From JAFDZO01 sp044226845 (lineage in GTDB: Bacteria; Bacteroidota; Ignavibacteria; Tepidaquicellales; Tepidaquicellaceae), in the NCBI GenBank assembly GCA_044226845.1, contig JBGAGG010000010.1:62001-126000 (forward strand): DNA of 64,000 nucleotides. The letters are read 5' to 3'. The stretch's first letter is position 1. Each line of letters starts with the position of its first letter. This document shows, piece after piece, positions 1 through 8,618 of the stretch. A program made the position numbers and the translations under genes. The notes below the pieces were generated by a model. It was given only the letters and a program-made list of their open reading frames with translations. It was not told the origin of the DNA and did not search any database.

Positions 1-456
1 GCTTTTAAAACCGAAAAAAATTGCAGAGTTGTAAGCATGAGAACCGGTGTGGTTCTTGATAAAAATGAAGGCGCATTAAAAGAATTAATGATGCCTTTTA
101 AATTTTATGCCGGAGGATGGCTTGGCAACGGAAAACAATGGTTCCCCTGGATTCATATCAGAGATATAATTGAAATTTATAAAATTTGTATTGATAACGA
201 TAGAATAAGCGGACCAATAAATGCCGACTCTCCCGATATTGTGAGCAATAAAGAATTTTGTAAAGAACTCGGCAAAGCAATGCATCGTCCCTGTCTTTTC
301 CCTGTTCCCGGTTTTGCGCTGAAAATAATTGTGGGTGAGTTTGCTGAAACTCTGCTTAACGGCCAAAAAGTAATTCCGGAAAAATTAGAAAATTTGAATT
401 TCCCTTTCCGATTTAAAAAACTAAATTCCGCATTAGAAGATCTACTTCAATCTTAA
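1..456 (+). CDS. NAD-dependent epimerase, TIGR01777 family (3' part)
   Basis: The reading frame is already open at base 1, so the true start lies outside the window; the Met codon at 37 is internal (it follows VVSMRTGVVL-type sequence typical of the middle of the protein). The visible part has the family's late block: VVSMRTGVVLDKNEGAL, a substrate-side WFPWIHIRDI segment, then GPINADSPDIVSNKEFCKEL and the C-terminal DUF1731-like section with PVPGFALKIIVGEFAETLLNGQKVIPEKL. Members are extended short-chain dehydrogenase-like proteins (YfcH/SDR39U1) with a Rossmann fold; the nucleotide-binding N-terminus is not in view and the substrate is unknown in general. The next gene begins 3 bases after the stop, suggesting an operon. 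Confidence 0.85.
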   Translation, partial: AFKTEKNCRVVSMRTGVVLDKNEGALKELMMPFKFYAGGWLGNGKQWFPWIHIRDIIEIYKICIDNDRISGPINADSPDIVSNKEFCKELGKAMHRPCLFPVPGFALKIIVGEFAETLLNGQKVIPEKLENLNFPFRFKKLNSALEDLLQS

Positions 457-459
457 AAG

Positions 460-1461
460 ATGTCTTACCAAAGCGAAATTATAACATATCAGTTTCAGGA
501 GTTATTCTTCAATCATTTCGATAAATCAATTGATAAAATCGAAAGATTAAAAGCAGATGCTTCCAATAGAAAAATTTATAGATTGATCTCAGGTTATACT
601 TCTTGTGTTGCAGTTTGGAATGAGAATGTACCTGAGAACCGGGCATTTGTAGAATTCTCAAAGGGATTCAAAAAAGGAGGTTTAAATGTCCCTCAAATAT
701 ATAATGAGTCATCGGATTACAAATTTTATTTACTTGAAGACCTGGGAGATACAACACTATTTAAAGCAAAAGAGAATTTTAAAGACGAAGGCTTAACATC
801 TATATATTACTATCAATTAGCCCTAAAGCACTTAAAAGAATTTCAATATGAAGGACTAAATCATATAGACCTGGATTTATGTTATGAAACAAAACAATTT
901 GATATTCAGCAAATGATGATGGATGAGGAAAAATTTTCGAATTATTACGTTTCCCAATTCGATGAGCCTGAAAAATATTATAAAATTCTCAATCAGGCCT
1001 TTGAATATTTAAATTCAGAACTGGTAAAGGCTGACACAAATTACTTTATGTTCAGAGATTTTCAGCCAAGAAATATTATGCTGAAAAATGATTCTTTATA
1101 TTTTATTGATTATCAGTCAGGCCGCAAAGGACCTCTTCATTACGATTTGGCATCTTTCTTATATTCCGGAAGCATTGAACTGACTGATGAAGAAAGAGAA
1201 TTTCTTTTAAAGTCATATCTTAACGATATTAAATACAAGACAGATAAAAGAGAGTTTATGAAGCTTTTTAAATTCTTTATACTGATAAGGTTAATTCAGG
1301 TTTTAGGAAGCTACGGCTATTCATTCCATAAGAACAAAGAGAAGAAATATCTGGATAAAATACAAAAAGCCCTTGCAAATATGAAATCATTGCTCGGGCA
1401 GTTTGATGATAAAATTATTGATGAGTTTATATATAAGCTGACTGAAAGGCTTAACTACTGA
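460..1461 (+). CDS. APH-like phosphotransferase (COG3178, AmgK-related)
   Basis: 333 aa with an aminoglycoside-phosphotransferase/choline-kinase fold. The catalytic loop reads FRDFQPRNIML (about residues 200-210) and the metal-binding segment IDYQSGRKGPLHYDLASFLY follows, the arrangement seen in COG3178 kinases. An N-terminal LKADASNRKIYRL segment matches the family's glycine-poor nucleotide loop. Relatives such as AmgK phosphorylate the anomeric position of cell-wall amino sugars, but in Bacteroidota-type genomes such genes usually sit with a nucleotidyltransferase, which is not visible here, so the substrate is open. It starts 3 bases after the epimerase gene and ends just before a convergent lipoprotein gene. 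Confidence 0.8.
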   Translation: MSYQSEIITYQFQELFFNHFDKSIDKIERLKADASNRKIYRLISGYTSCVAVWNENVPENRAFVEFSKGFKKGGLNVPQIYNESSDYKFYLLEDLGDTTLFKAKENFKDEGLTSIYYYQLALKHLKEFQYEGLNHIDLDLCYETKQFDIQQMMMDEEKFSNYYVSQFDEPEKYYKILNQAFEYLNSELVKADTNYFMFRDFQPRNIMLKNDSLYFIDYQSGRKGPLHYDLASFLYSGSIELTDEEREFLLKSYLNDIKYKTDKREFMKLFKFFILIRLIQVLGSYGYSFHKNKEKKYLDKIQKALANMKSLLGQFDDKIIDEFIYKLTERLNY

Positions 1462-1464
1462 TAC

Positions 1465-2499
1465 CTATTCAGTTCGTGAAGCTGATGGCTCCAGAGCATT
1501 TTTAACCAGTTTTGTTTTCCCGGTGCCGTCTGAATTCATGATATAGATCCAGCTTGTTACCACGGGCTCCATATCGGCAGGGTCTGAGCTTTTTGAGAGA
1601 TCAGATTTTGTATAAGCTGAAACAAGAATATGTTTACCGTCGCTTAAAGGAAACGGGTCATAGGTAGAAATATTCTTATCGCTTAGATTCTTTAAAGTTT
1701 TCGCTTTTATATTGTAAACAAAGACATTTGAAATAGGCTCACGCGATGTATCAAAAAAATCCTCGGTATCTGCATCGAACAATATTGCATCCTTATTATT
1801 AATAAAATATCCTTTATTACCGCTCGAAAAATAAATTGCCTTATTACCTGTAATTTCTTTCAAAGAAATTGTTCTGATAATGTTTCCTTTCAAATCAAAT
1901 TCAATAAAATTCTGCATATCCTGACAAAGAACTGAATTTCCATCGGCTGCAAATGTAGGGCTGAATAAATCAGTTTTATAACTATCCGAAAGAATTTTAA
2001 ATCCTGTATCATCAAGATTTACTAAGGCAATATTCCATTTCTTCCCTGAGAAATTACAAAATACTATAGACTTCCCATCCGGAGAAAAATTTGCATCAAA
2101 ACTTTGCTTTCCGGTTACTGAACTCAAAACCTTCGTTGTTTTATTTTGTACATCATAAACTGCAATTGTTCTTGAACCATCCTGATTGTTTTTAGTAGTT
2201 ACAACTTTAGAACCGTCAGGGGAAATAACATTATCGTGACCATTGAATAAAAATCTTTCACCGCTGAGATCTGAATTAATAATATTGATTCCGCCTTCTC
2301 TCTCAAAAGTCAATTTAAATTTTGGCAAATCGGAAAGTTTAAGAGTTGAACTATCTTTAGTAGATAGTTGCGTAGAATCAGATTTAACCTTTACATCCCC
2401 TGATTTATTTCCTGTTCCCTGAGATTGATTATTCTGACCGCAGCCGAAAAAAATCAATAAAGATAAAGTTAAAAGACAGAATTTATTTTTCATCACCAT
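1465..2499 (-). CDS. Lipoprotein with TolB/PD40-type beta-propeller repeats
   Basis: 344 aa. The N-terminus is a lipoprotein signal: hydrophobic stretch LLTLSLLIFFGC with the lipobox Cys followed by GQNNQSQG. The body carries propeller-blade motifs VISPDGSKVVTT, NFSPDGKSIVF and FAADGNSVLC, as in PD40/TolB-like proteins, and a late IYIMNSDGTGKTKL blade. It is likely anchored in the envelope; no enzyme motif is seen and a function cannot be named. The start overlaps the end of ppk2 by 17 bases; an in-frame ATG two codons later (2493) gives MKNKFCLL and is equally plausible. Last gene of the queF-ppk2 operon. Confidence 0.8.
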   Translation of the reverse strand: MVMKNKFCLLTLSLLIFFGCGQNNQSQGTGNKSGDVKVKSDSTQLSTKDSSTLKLSDLPKFKLTFEREGGINIINSDLSGERFLFNGHDNVISPDGSKVVTTKNNQDGSRTIAVYDVQNKTTKVLSSVTGKQSFDANFSPDGKSIVFCNFSGKKWNIALVNLDDTGFKILSDSYKTDLFSPTFAADGNSVLCQDMQNFIEFDLKGNIIRTISLKEITGNKAIYFSSGNKGYFINNKDAILFDADTEDFFDTSREPISNVFVYNIKAKTLKNLSDKNISTYDPFPLSDGKHILVSAYTKSDLSKSSDPADMEPVVTSWIYIMNSDGTGKTKLVKNALEPSASRTE

Positions 2500-3217
2500 T
2501 GTTTTTTAAAAAATCTTTCATTTCTTTTACAAAAATTTTCATAATTTTCAGCCGGGCAAAATCTTTATCATTCCCTTCTATTATATTCCATTGAGCAAAT
2601 GGATTATCCGTCCTCTGAAACATATCATCATATGCTTTAACATAGTCATCCCAATGTTTCCGGTTTCTGTAGTCATCCTTTCCTATTTTGTATTTTTTCA
2701 GAGGATTCTCTTCCCGCTCCTTAAATCGTTTTTCCTGTTCCTCTTTTGATATATGAACAAAAAATTTTATTATTTTAGTGTTATCCTGTGCAACAGTTTT
2801 TTCAAACTGATTTATCTCATCATAAGCTCTTTTCCATTCATCTTCAGTGCAGAAGCCTTCTATGCGCTCAACAAGCACTCTGCCATACCATGTTCTGTCA
2901 AATATTACCATCTCTCCACTTGAAGGAAGATTTACCCAGAATCTCCATAGATAATGTTTGGCTTTTTCTACTTCATTAGGAGCTGAAGTTTGGAAGACTT
3001 TAAACCTTCTGGGATCCATAGGTTCAGTCAGACGCTTAATTGCGCCGCCTTTACCCGCTGCATCCCATCCTTCAAAACAGATAACTGCTTTTTTGTTTTT
3101 ATCACGGAGTTTTAACTGACACTTTAGAATTTCAAGTTCAAGGTCAAGTCTTTTAACTTCTTCCTTATATTCATCACCGCTAATTTTTTGTCTTAGATCT
3201 ACATCTGAAAGCTTCAT
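2483..3217 (-). CDS. ppk2: Polyphosphate kinase 2 family protein
   Basis: 244 aa, one PPK2 domain. Walker A is GWDAAGKGG (residues 50-58) and the lid/Walker B region IFDRTWYGRV (105-114); LTEPMDPRRFKVF and KYKIGKDDYRNRKHWDDY are also family blocks. PPK2 enzymes move phosphate between polyphosphate and nucleotides (AMP, ADP or GDP). The single-domain form with these motifs is typical of the class that uses polyphosphate to phosphorylate AMP or ADP; which nucleotide cannot be told from sequence by eye. One base separates it from queF upstream and it overlaps the following lipoprotein gene, so the three are probably one transcript. Confidence 0.93.
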   Translation of the reverse strand: MKLSDVDLRQKISGDEYKEEVKRLDLELEILKCQLKLRDKNKKAVICFEGWDAAGKGGAIKRLTEPMDPRRFKVFQTSAPNEVEKAKHYLWRFWVNLPSSGEMVIFDRTWYGRVLVERIEGFCTEDEWKRAYDEINQFEKTVAQDNTKIIKFFVHISKEEQEKRFKEREENPLKKYKIGKDDYRNRKHWDDYVKAYDDMFQRTDNPFAQWNIIEGNDKDFARLKIMKIFVKEMKDFLKNNGDEK

Positions 3218-3218
3218 A

Positions 3219-3599
3219 TTATTTTTTACCGTATGTAGAAATTACTTTTGACTGCAAACCACCTCTAATAGTAAAATCACCAATTACTTCCATCCATTTT
3301 GGTTTAAGCAAAGTTGCCAGGTCATCCAAAATTCTGTTTATTACATTTTCATAAAAAATACCTTCATTTCTGAATGACTGAAGATAATATTTCAATGATT
3401 TCAACTCTACACATTTTGTTTTAGCAATGTATGAAATTGTTATAACACCAAAATCCGGCTGTCCTGTTTTCGGGCATACGGAAGTGAATTCATTTGCCCG
3501 ATGGATTATAAGATAATTTCTGTTCGGAAATGAGTTGTCAAATATTTCAAGAAGTTTAGTTTTGTTTGGATCGGTTTCTATTGGATTAAATTTTTTCAT
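3219..3599 (-). CDS. queF: NADPH-dependent 7-cyano-7-deazaguanine reductase
   Basis: 126 aa, the short (YkvM-type) form. It reduces the nitrile preQ0 to preQ1 in queuosine synthesis for tRNA wobble position 34. Visible signatures: catalytic Cys42 within FTSVCPKTGQPDFG, with Asp49 in the same block, and the QueF motif ELKSLKYYLQS (65-75) followed by FRNEGIFYE. The family is a tunnelling-fold (T-fold) protein in the cytoplasm. First gene of the minus-strand group queF-ppk2-lipoprotein; no other queuosine genes lie in this window. Length and motifs are complete. Confidence 0.96.
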   Translation of the reverse strand: MKKFNPIETDPNKTKLLEIFDNSFPNRNYLIIHRANEFTSVCPKTGQPDFGVITISYIAKTKCVELKSLKYYLQSFRNEGIFYENVINRILDDLATLLKPKWMEVIGDFTIRGGLQSKVISTYGKK

Positions 3600-3639
3600 A
3601 GTGATTGATATTAGAATAATAAATTAGTTATAAAAAAAA

Positions 3640-3657
3640 TGCCATCCGAGGATGGCA
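3640..3657 (-). terminator. Intrinsic terminator downstream of the DUF3098 gene
   Basis: GCCATC-CGAG-GATGGC hairpin, flanked on the plus strand by an A-run at 3632-3639 that becomes a U-run after the stem on the minus strand. It stands about 30 bases beyond the stop of the DUF3098 gene and before queF, so it separates the two units. Confidence 0.75.
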
Positions 3658-3688
3658 AAATTGTACAAAGACTAATTAAATTATTTAA

Positions 3689-4000
3689 TTAGTTAGTGTT
3701 GATATTTGTATTTGAAGGAACTGAAGTCCCTGCAGGATTTTCTGAATCCGAAGCACCTGATTTATCTGTATATAAAATTCCGAACGGAACTATTACTCCG
3801 TACCCTGCAATCAATAAAATAGGGGCAACTACAGTAGGTAAAAATCCGTCAACTGAATTTTCAGACATAAAGAAATATCCGATTATAATCACAAGTATAC
3901 CAAGACCTATTATCATATAATTCTTATTAGTCAGATTAATATGAAGGTGCTCTATTTTTTTTACTTTTCTGCTTTTTACAGGTACTTTAGCTTTTGCCAT
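3689..4000 (-). CDS. DUF3098 family small membrane protein
   Basis: 103 aa. A basic N-terminus (KAKVPVKSRKVKKIE) is followed by NYMIIGLGILVIIIGYFFM and APILLIAGYGVIVPFGILY, two transmembrane helices separated by a short loop. This layout and the NYMIIGLG start of helix 1 match the DUF3098 family, found mainly in Bacteroidota and relatives, usually near cell-division (ftsX/ftsE) genes. Here it stands alone with its own terminator. The C-terminal tail after helix 2 is a low-complexity Ser/Asn/Thr-rich stretch. Function unknown. Confidence 0.8.
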   Translation of the reverse strand: MAKAKVPVKSRKVKKIEHLHINLTNKNYMIIGLGILVIIIGYFFMSENSVDGFLPTVVAPILLIAGYGVIVPFGILYTDKSGASDSENPAGTSVPSNTNINTN

Positions 4001-4067
4001 ATAATAAAATTTTAAGAACTACAATTTATTTATTAACGATTAAATAATCTATAGATGAATTAATCTA

Positions 4068-5441
4068 CTATTTTGCCTTCGCAAGCTCATCATAAAAATA
4101 AGCTACGCTTAAAATGCCTCTTTGGAAGTTTTTTAAATTCATGTGTTCATCGGGAGAGTGTGCATTTTCATCAGGCAAACCGAAACCAAGAAGAACGGTA
4201 TTCGCACCCAGAACATCTTTGAATGTTGTTACAATGGGAATAGAGCCGCCTTCTTTCATAAATACAGGATCTTTTCCGAATCCTTTTTTCAAAGCTTCAA
4301 CTGCTGCATTAATTGCCGGTGAATCAATCGGTGTAACTGCCGGCTTGCCGTTATGCCCGCCTATAACCTTTACCTTCACTGATTTGGGAGCAACTTTATA
4401 AACAAAATCAGAGAACAATTTTTCAATTTTATCTGGATCCTGATTTGGAACTAAACGCATTGAAATTTTTGCTCCTGCCTTTGATGGAAGAACTGTCTTA
4501 GCGCCTTCACCCTGAAAGCCGCCCCAAATACCATTGCAATCGAGTGTAGGTCTTGCCCATGTTCTTTCAACTGTGGAGAAGCCTTCTTCACCGTGAAGCT
4601 CATCTACATCCAATCCTTTTTTATATCTTTCAATATCAAAGGGAAGTTTTTTAAACTCTTCTCTTTCCTTCGGAGTCAATTCAACAACATCATCATAAAA
4701 TCCGTCAATTAAAATTTTTCCGTGTTCGTCTTTTAATTTACAAATTATTTCTGCAAGCGCATTAATAGGATTATGCACTGCGCCGCCGAATGAACCTGAA
4801 TGTAAATCTCTGTTTGGTCCGGTCACTTCAACCTGCATATAGGTCAATCCGCGAAGACCATAACAAATCGAAGGCATATCGTAGTCATACATTGCAGTAT
4901 CGGATATAACTATATAATCGCATTTAAGAAGTTCTTTCTGTTCTTCAAGGAAAGGCTCAAGATTATTGCTGCCGATTTCTTCTTCCCCCTCGCAGATAAA
5001 TTTTACATTTATCGGAAGAGTTTTATTATTTGCAAGGTGTGCCTGCAATGCTTTTACGTGAATATACACCTGCCCCTTGTCATCTACAGAACCGCGGGCA
5101 AAAATATTATCACCTCTTACCGTTGCTTCAAAAGGAGGATTAGTCCATAGCTCAATAGGGTCAACGGGTTGAACATCGTAATGTCCGTAAATCAATAAAG
5201 TGGGTTTATCGTTTCCTGCATGAAGCCAGTCACCGTAAACGATAGGATGCCCGGGAGTAGGATATACTTTTACATTTTCAAGTCCGATAGATTCAAATTG
5301 TTTCTTTACATATTCAGCGCAGTCGTTTACATCTTTTTTATTTTCAGGATTAGTGCTTATTGAAGGGATTGCCAAAAACTCTTTCAGCTCTTCAACATAT
5401 TTATCTTTATTGGAGTTTATATAAGAAATTACGTTTTGCAT
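4068..5441 (-). CDS. M20 family dipeptidase (CNDP/ArgE/DapE-like)
   Basis: 457 aa zinc peptidase. Metal-ligand motifs are in order: GHYDVQPVDP (His87, Asp89), ARGSVDDKGQ (Asp near 120), CEGEEEIGS (Glu pair near 153-155), a dimerisation-domain block LHSGSFGGAVHNP, GGHNGKPAV, and the C-terminal ligand in DENAHSPDEHMNL. The overall length and the SFGGAVHNP block fit the carnosinase-like M20A dipeptidase group, which hydrolyses short peptides in the cytoplasm. No signal peptide. It lies 50 bases after the polyketide synthase gene on the same strand. Substrate unassigned. Confidence 0.93.
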   Translation of the reverse strand: MQNVISYINSNKDKYVEELKEFLAIPSISTNPENKKDVNDCAEYVKKQFESIGLENVKVYPTPGHPIVYGDWLHAGNDKPTLLIYGHYDVQPVDPIELWTNPPFEATVRGDNIFARGSVDDKGQVYIHVKALQAHLANNKTLPINVKFICEGEEEIGSNNLEPFLEEQKELLKCDYIVISDTAMYDYDMPSICYGLRGLTYMQVEVTGPNRDLHSGSFGGAVHNPINALAEIICKLKDEHGKILIDGFYDDVVELTPKEREEFKKLPFDIERYKKGLDVDELHGEEGFSTVERTWARPTLDCNGIWGGFQGEGAKTVLPSKAGAKISMRLVPNQDPDKIEKLFSDFVYKVAPKSVKVKVIGGHNGKPAVTPIDSPAINAAVEALKKGFGKDPVFMKEGGSIPIVTTFKDVLGANTVLLGFGLPDENAHSPDEHMNLKNFQRGILSVAYFYDELAKAK

Positions 5442-5491
5442 AATTTGGGATTTTATAAAGATGATAAAAACTAAATTAAGGAATATTGAGA

Positions 5492-6580
5492 TTATTTGTT
5501 AGTCACAAGTGTTTCATTTTTCATCTCCAACAAAAGCATTTCGCATGAGAAGCCGGGTCCAAGAGACATCATTAAACCCCTGCCGTCTTCAAATTCTCCT
5601 TTAATAAATTTTTCAAGAACATAAAGAACAGTAACGCTGGACATATTCCCATATTCGTGTAAAGTGTCAATAGTATTTTTTAATTTATCTTTAGGAATTG
5701 AAAGAGATTGTATATACGCATTTATTACCTTTGTTCCACCCGGATGAATTACAAAATTTTTCAACTCATCTATTGAAAGATTATTATTCTCCAGATATTT
5801 TTTTATATCTGTTTTGATATGCGAGTTTACCAGTGATGGAATATCTTTCGAGAAGACAACTTTAAAGCCAGCATCAATAAACTCCCAGCCCATAACATCT
5901 TCAGAATCATAATAAAGCTTACTTCGCGAAGATGTAATTTTTATCGAATGATTATTTTTTATAAGCCGGTTAGAGTTTTCTCCCGTAACAAGCACAGCTG
6001 CTATTCCGTCAGAAAAAAGTGAAGTGGCTATAAAATTACTTTTGCTTAAATCATTTCTTATAAAAGTAAGCGAGCAAAGCTCAACACCAATTAGTAATAT
6101 TACAGCATCAGGATTTGCATCGGCAATTGTTTTTGCTTTTGCTAAAGCTGAAACTCCCGCTGCGCATCCAAGTCCCCATAAAGGAGTACGGTTAATATTC
6201 GGATTAAGGCGCATCTTATCAATTATAAGCGCATCAAGTGATGGAGTTGCAAGACCGGTTGACGTAAATGATATGATATCGGTAAGCTTGCTCTTATCTA
6301 AATTTGTATCCGCTAGAATTTTATTAATTACATCAACAGAATACTCAAGAGCATACTTTTTGAATAGATTATTTTTTTCATGAAAGGATGAATCATTGGA
6401 GAAGAAATCAACGGGAACACAAAGGTTCCTGTTTGATATACCTGTGTTGTCGAAGACTTCAAGAAGTCTGTCAGAGTCTTTGAACGATTCGGAAAATAGG
6501 TTTGAAGCAAATTCTTTTAACTCAGACTGCGTAACTTTATTGGGAAACTTTACAGTCTGTACAGCTGAAATATATGCCAA
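5492..6580 (-). CDS. Type III polyketide synthase (chalcone/stilbene synthase family)
   Basis: 362 aa, full length for the family. The catalytic triad is visible: Cys139 in WGLGCAAGVSALA, His279 in FVIHPGGTKV, Asn312 in EYGNMSSVTVLYVLE; the C-terminal MSLGPGFSCEMLLLE block is the family's GPG loop. Such enzymes extend an acyl-CoA starter with malonyl-CoA and cyclise it to alkylresorcinols, alkylpyrones or phloroglucinol-type products. The partner methyltransferase or oxidase genes that usually accompany bacterial alkylresorcinol synthases are absent nearby; neighbours are two unknown small proteins upstream and an M20 peptidase downstream. Product cannot be told from sequence. Confidence 0.92.
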   Translation of the reverse strand: MAYISAVQTVKFPNKVTQSELKEFASNLFSESFKDSDRLLEVFDNTGISNRNLCVPVDFFSNDSSFHEKNNLFKKYALEYSVDVINKILADTNLDKSKLTDIISFTSTGLATPSLDALIIDKMRLNPNINRTPLWGLGCAAGVSALAKAKTIADANPDAVILLIGVELCSLTFIRNDLSKSNFIATSLFSDGIAAVLVTGENSNRLIKNNHSIKITSSRSKLYYDSEDVMGWEFIDAGFKVVFSKDIPSLVNSHIKTDIKKYLENNNLSIDELKNFVIHPGGTKVINAYIQSLSIPKDKLKNTIDTLHEYGNMSSVTVLYVLEKFIKGEFEDGRGLMMSLGPGFSCEMLLLEMKNETLVTNK

Positions 6581-6629
6581 GTCTTTTCAATTAATTGCAA
6601 AATATTGTTAACGGGGTCGAGAAGTAAAA

Positions 6630-6887
6630 TTATCCCTTCAAAGCAAATTCAAGCTGAATCTGTTTCATAGTCTTTTCAATACTAACAGGGTCAGACGAGT
6701 AAAAAGTTTCAGTGAACTCATTCTCTCCTTTTTTAAACATAACAAAAGTCCTTTGAGTTACATCTGCAGAAAAATCTTCTGGATTAGGTTCCGCAGTTGA
6801 GCCATCGGTAATTGAAACAAGCTCAATTCCCTGAGGCTGTAAGATCTGCTCATATAAATCCCTTATATTTTTTTCCATTACATCCAT
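6630..6887 (-). CDS. Small hypothetical protein (85 aa)
   Basis: Not recognised. 85 aa, mixed alpha/beta character, no signal peptide, Cys or membrane segment; it begins MDVMEKNIRDLYEQIL and contains TQRTFVMFKKGENEF followed by a C-terminal helix-like SIEKTMKQIQLEFALK. It sits 6 bases after the small lipoprotein gene and 49 before the polyketide synthase gene, all on the minus strand, so co-transcription is likely. An alternative start at the second Met (6878) is possible. Confidence 0.65.
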   Translation of the reverse strand: MDVMEKNIRDLYEQILQPQGIELVSITDGSTAEPNPEDFSADVTQRTFVMFKKGENEFTETFYSSDPVSIEKTMKQIQLEFALKG

Positions 6888-6893
6888 ATTCTA

Positions 6894-7352
6894 TTATTTT
6901 TTATACAGAGTTAAATTCTTTACGTAAAATGATTGCGCTGTCGGTCCGCCGCAGCTTATTGTATAGTGATAATATGCAAATTCTCTGTGCGATGGCATTA
7001 TAACGCGAACAAATTTTAAACTATCATTTGCAGCCTCATCTTTAAAAGTATATACAGAAGTTAGTCCGTTACCTGTAGAATCATATACCTGCAGCTGATA
7101 TGCTGCTGTATTTCCAGTAGTACCTTTATAATAAAAAGAAATTATTGTACTGTCTCTGTCTAAAAAGTTTAATGCACCGCTTCCCAGAGACCCTGAATGA
7201 CTTGTATAACCACCAGCCGGTGAGGTGACCTGATCTTCATTAATACCGCCCATAGTTACCGCTTCTGTAGTTATCGGCGGAAATACTGTATTGTTTTTAC
7301 AGCTACAGAATATTACAAAGAACAAAAGAATTAACAGATAATAGTTTCTCAT
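6894..7352 (-). CDS. Small lipoprotein of unknown function
   Basis: 152 aa. N-terminus MRNYYLLILLFFVIFCSC is a short hydrophobic signal ending in a lipobox (FCSC), followed by KNNTVFPP. The mature part is Gly/Ser/Thr-rich and beta-like (DSTIISFYYKGTTGN, YQLQVYDSTGNGL) and could be a carbohydrate-binding-type jelly roll, but this is a guess. It lies between rlmI and the 85-residue unknown gene, same strand. Confidence 0.7.
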   Translation of the reverse strand: MRNYYLLILLFFVIFCSCKNNTVFPPITTEAVTMGGINEDQVTSPAGGYTSHSGSLGSGALNFLDRDSTIISFYYKGTTGNTAAYQLQVYDSTGNGLTSVYTFKDEAANDSLKFVRVIMPSHREFAYYHYTISCGGPTAQSFYVKNLTLYKK

Positions 7353-7424
7353 TGTAGTTCTTTTGAGTTAGGTTGATGAATGAAATTAAACTTTTAAAAC
7401 ATTATAATAAAGCAGTATTTCATT

Positions 7425-8606
7425 CTATGAAACATTTAGCACATATGACTTTAAATATTTTGTTTCCGACATTGACGGCAAAATAGGATGATCATAAGAA
7501 GTATTTTTCATTTCCAGAATTTTAATTCTTTTCCTTGCCATAGATGCTGCCTTCATCATCATAATTTCAAAATTCCTTTCATCAATATGATGCGAACATG
7601 AGAATGTAAACAATATGCCGTTCGGCTTTAGCAGGCGCATTGCTTTATAATTCAATTCCTGATATCCTTTTAATGCGGGGATTACATTTTTTTTATTTTT
7701 AGTAAACGACGGCGGGTCAAGAATTATAACATCATATCTTTTACTCTCCTGAAAAATATCATTATAAAATTCGAATACATCTTTACAAATAAATTCAATG
7801 TTCTTGAAATTATTAAGCTTTGCATTTTCGTTCGACATTTTTATAGCATGTTCCGATGAATCGACTGCTATCACACTTTGAGCTTTTGCATAGGCAGCGT
7901 TTAATGCAAATCCTCCTTCGTTACAGAAAAGGTCAAGCACATCATCCCCTTCTCTTACATACTCACGGACAAGTTTTCTGTTTGCAGCCTGATCAAGATA
8001 AAACCCTGTCTTCTGTCCGTTTTGCAAATCAAGTTTATACTTAATATCATCTATACTCAACACAAATGTTTTATCTTCGGAATCCACAAAATCGAGCAGA
8101 ATATTTTCTTCTTTCGATAATCCTTCAAGTACGCGTAGCTCATTATCGTTTTTCTCTATGATAAATTTCGCTTTAAAATTATCTTTCAAAATTTCAACAA
8201 TATCATTTTTGAATATTTCCATTCCGACAGAAAAAATTTGTATAGAATATCTATCATCAAATCTGTCAATTATTAATCCGGGAAGATAGTCGCTTTCACT
8301 ATTCACCATTCTGTAAATATTATTGTCACGATTTACTTTCTTACGCTGGGCATTTGCATTATTAATTCTTTTATAAAGAAATTTTTTATCTATATCCTCT
8401 TTAAAATCGGTAAGATGCCTGTATGCAATCAAGGAATGTTTATTGTAAATTCCCTTTCCCAGATATTTATAATTGTAGGTGTAAAGATCCACTACTTCAC
8501 CGTTTTTATTCAGCTCTTCAACACGTTCTATTTCATTGCTGAAAATCCATTGATGTCCCAGTTCAAGTCTGCGTTCTTCGTTTTTCTTTAAATATAATTT
8601 CGCCAT
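7425..8606 (-). CDS. rlmI: 23S rRNA m5C1962-type methyltransferase (RlmI family)
   Basis: 393 aa. N-terminal PUA domain (about 1-75, with RRLELGHQWIFSNEI), the EEHI-like linker ending YLPGLIIDRF, and a C-terminal class I SAM methyltransferase: DVLDLFCNEGGFALNAA is motif I, IILDPPSF the motif IV catalytic loop and FTFSCSHHI carries the conserved Cys. RlmI methylates C5 of a cytosine in 23S rRNA using SAM. Length matches the family. The preceding GT9 gene ends 12 bases upstream, so they may be co-transcribed. Confidence 0.92.
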   Translation of the reverse strand: MAKLYLKKNEERRLELGHQWIFSNEIERVEELNKNGEVVDLYTYNYKYLGKGIYNKHSLIAYRHLTDFKEDIDKKFLYKRINNANAQRKKVNRDNNIYRMVNSESDYLPGLIIDRFDDRYSIQIFSVGMEIFKNDIVEILKDNFKAKFIIEKNDNELRVLEGLSKEENILLDFVDSEDKTFVLSIDDIKYKLDLQNGQKTGFYLDQAANRKLVREYVREGDDVLDLFCNEGGFALNAAYAKAQSVIAVDSSEHAIKMSNENAKLNNFKNIEFICKDVFEFYNDIFQESKRYDVIILDPPSFTKNKKNVIPALKGYQELNYKAMRLLKPNGILFTFSCSHHIDERNFEIMMMKAASMARKRIKILEMKNTSYDHPILPSMSETKYLKSYVLNVS

Positions 8607-8618
8607 TGTTTTTTCTTT

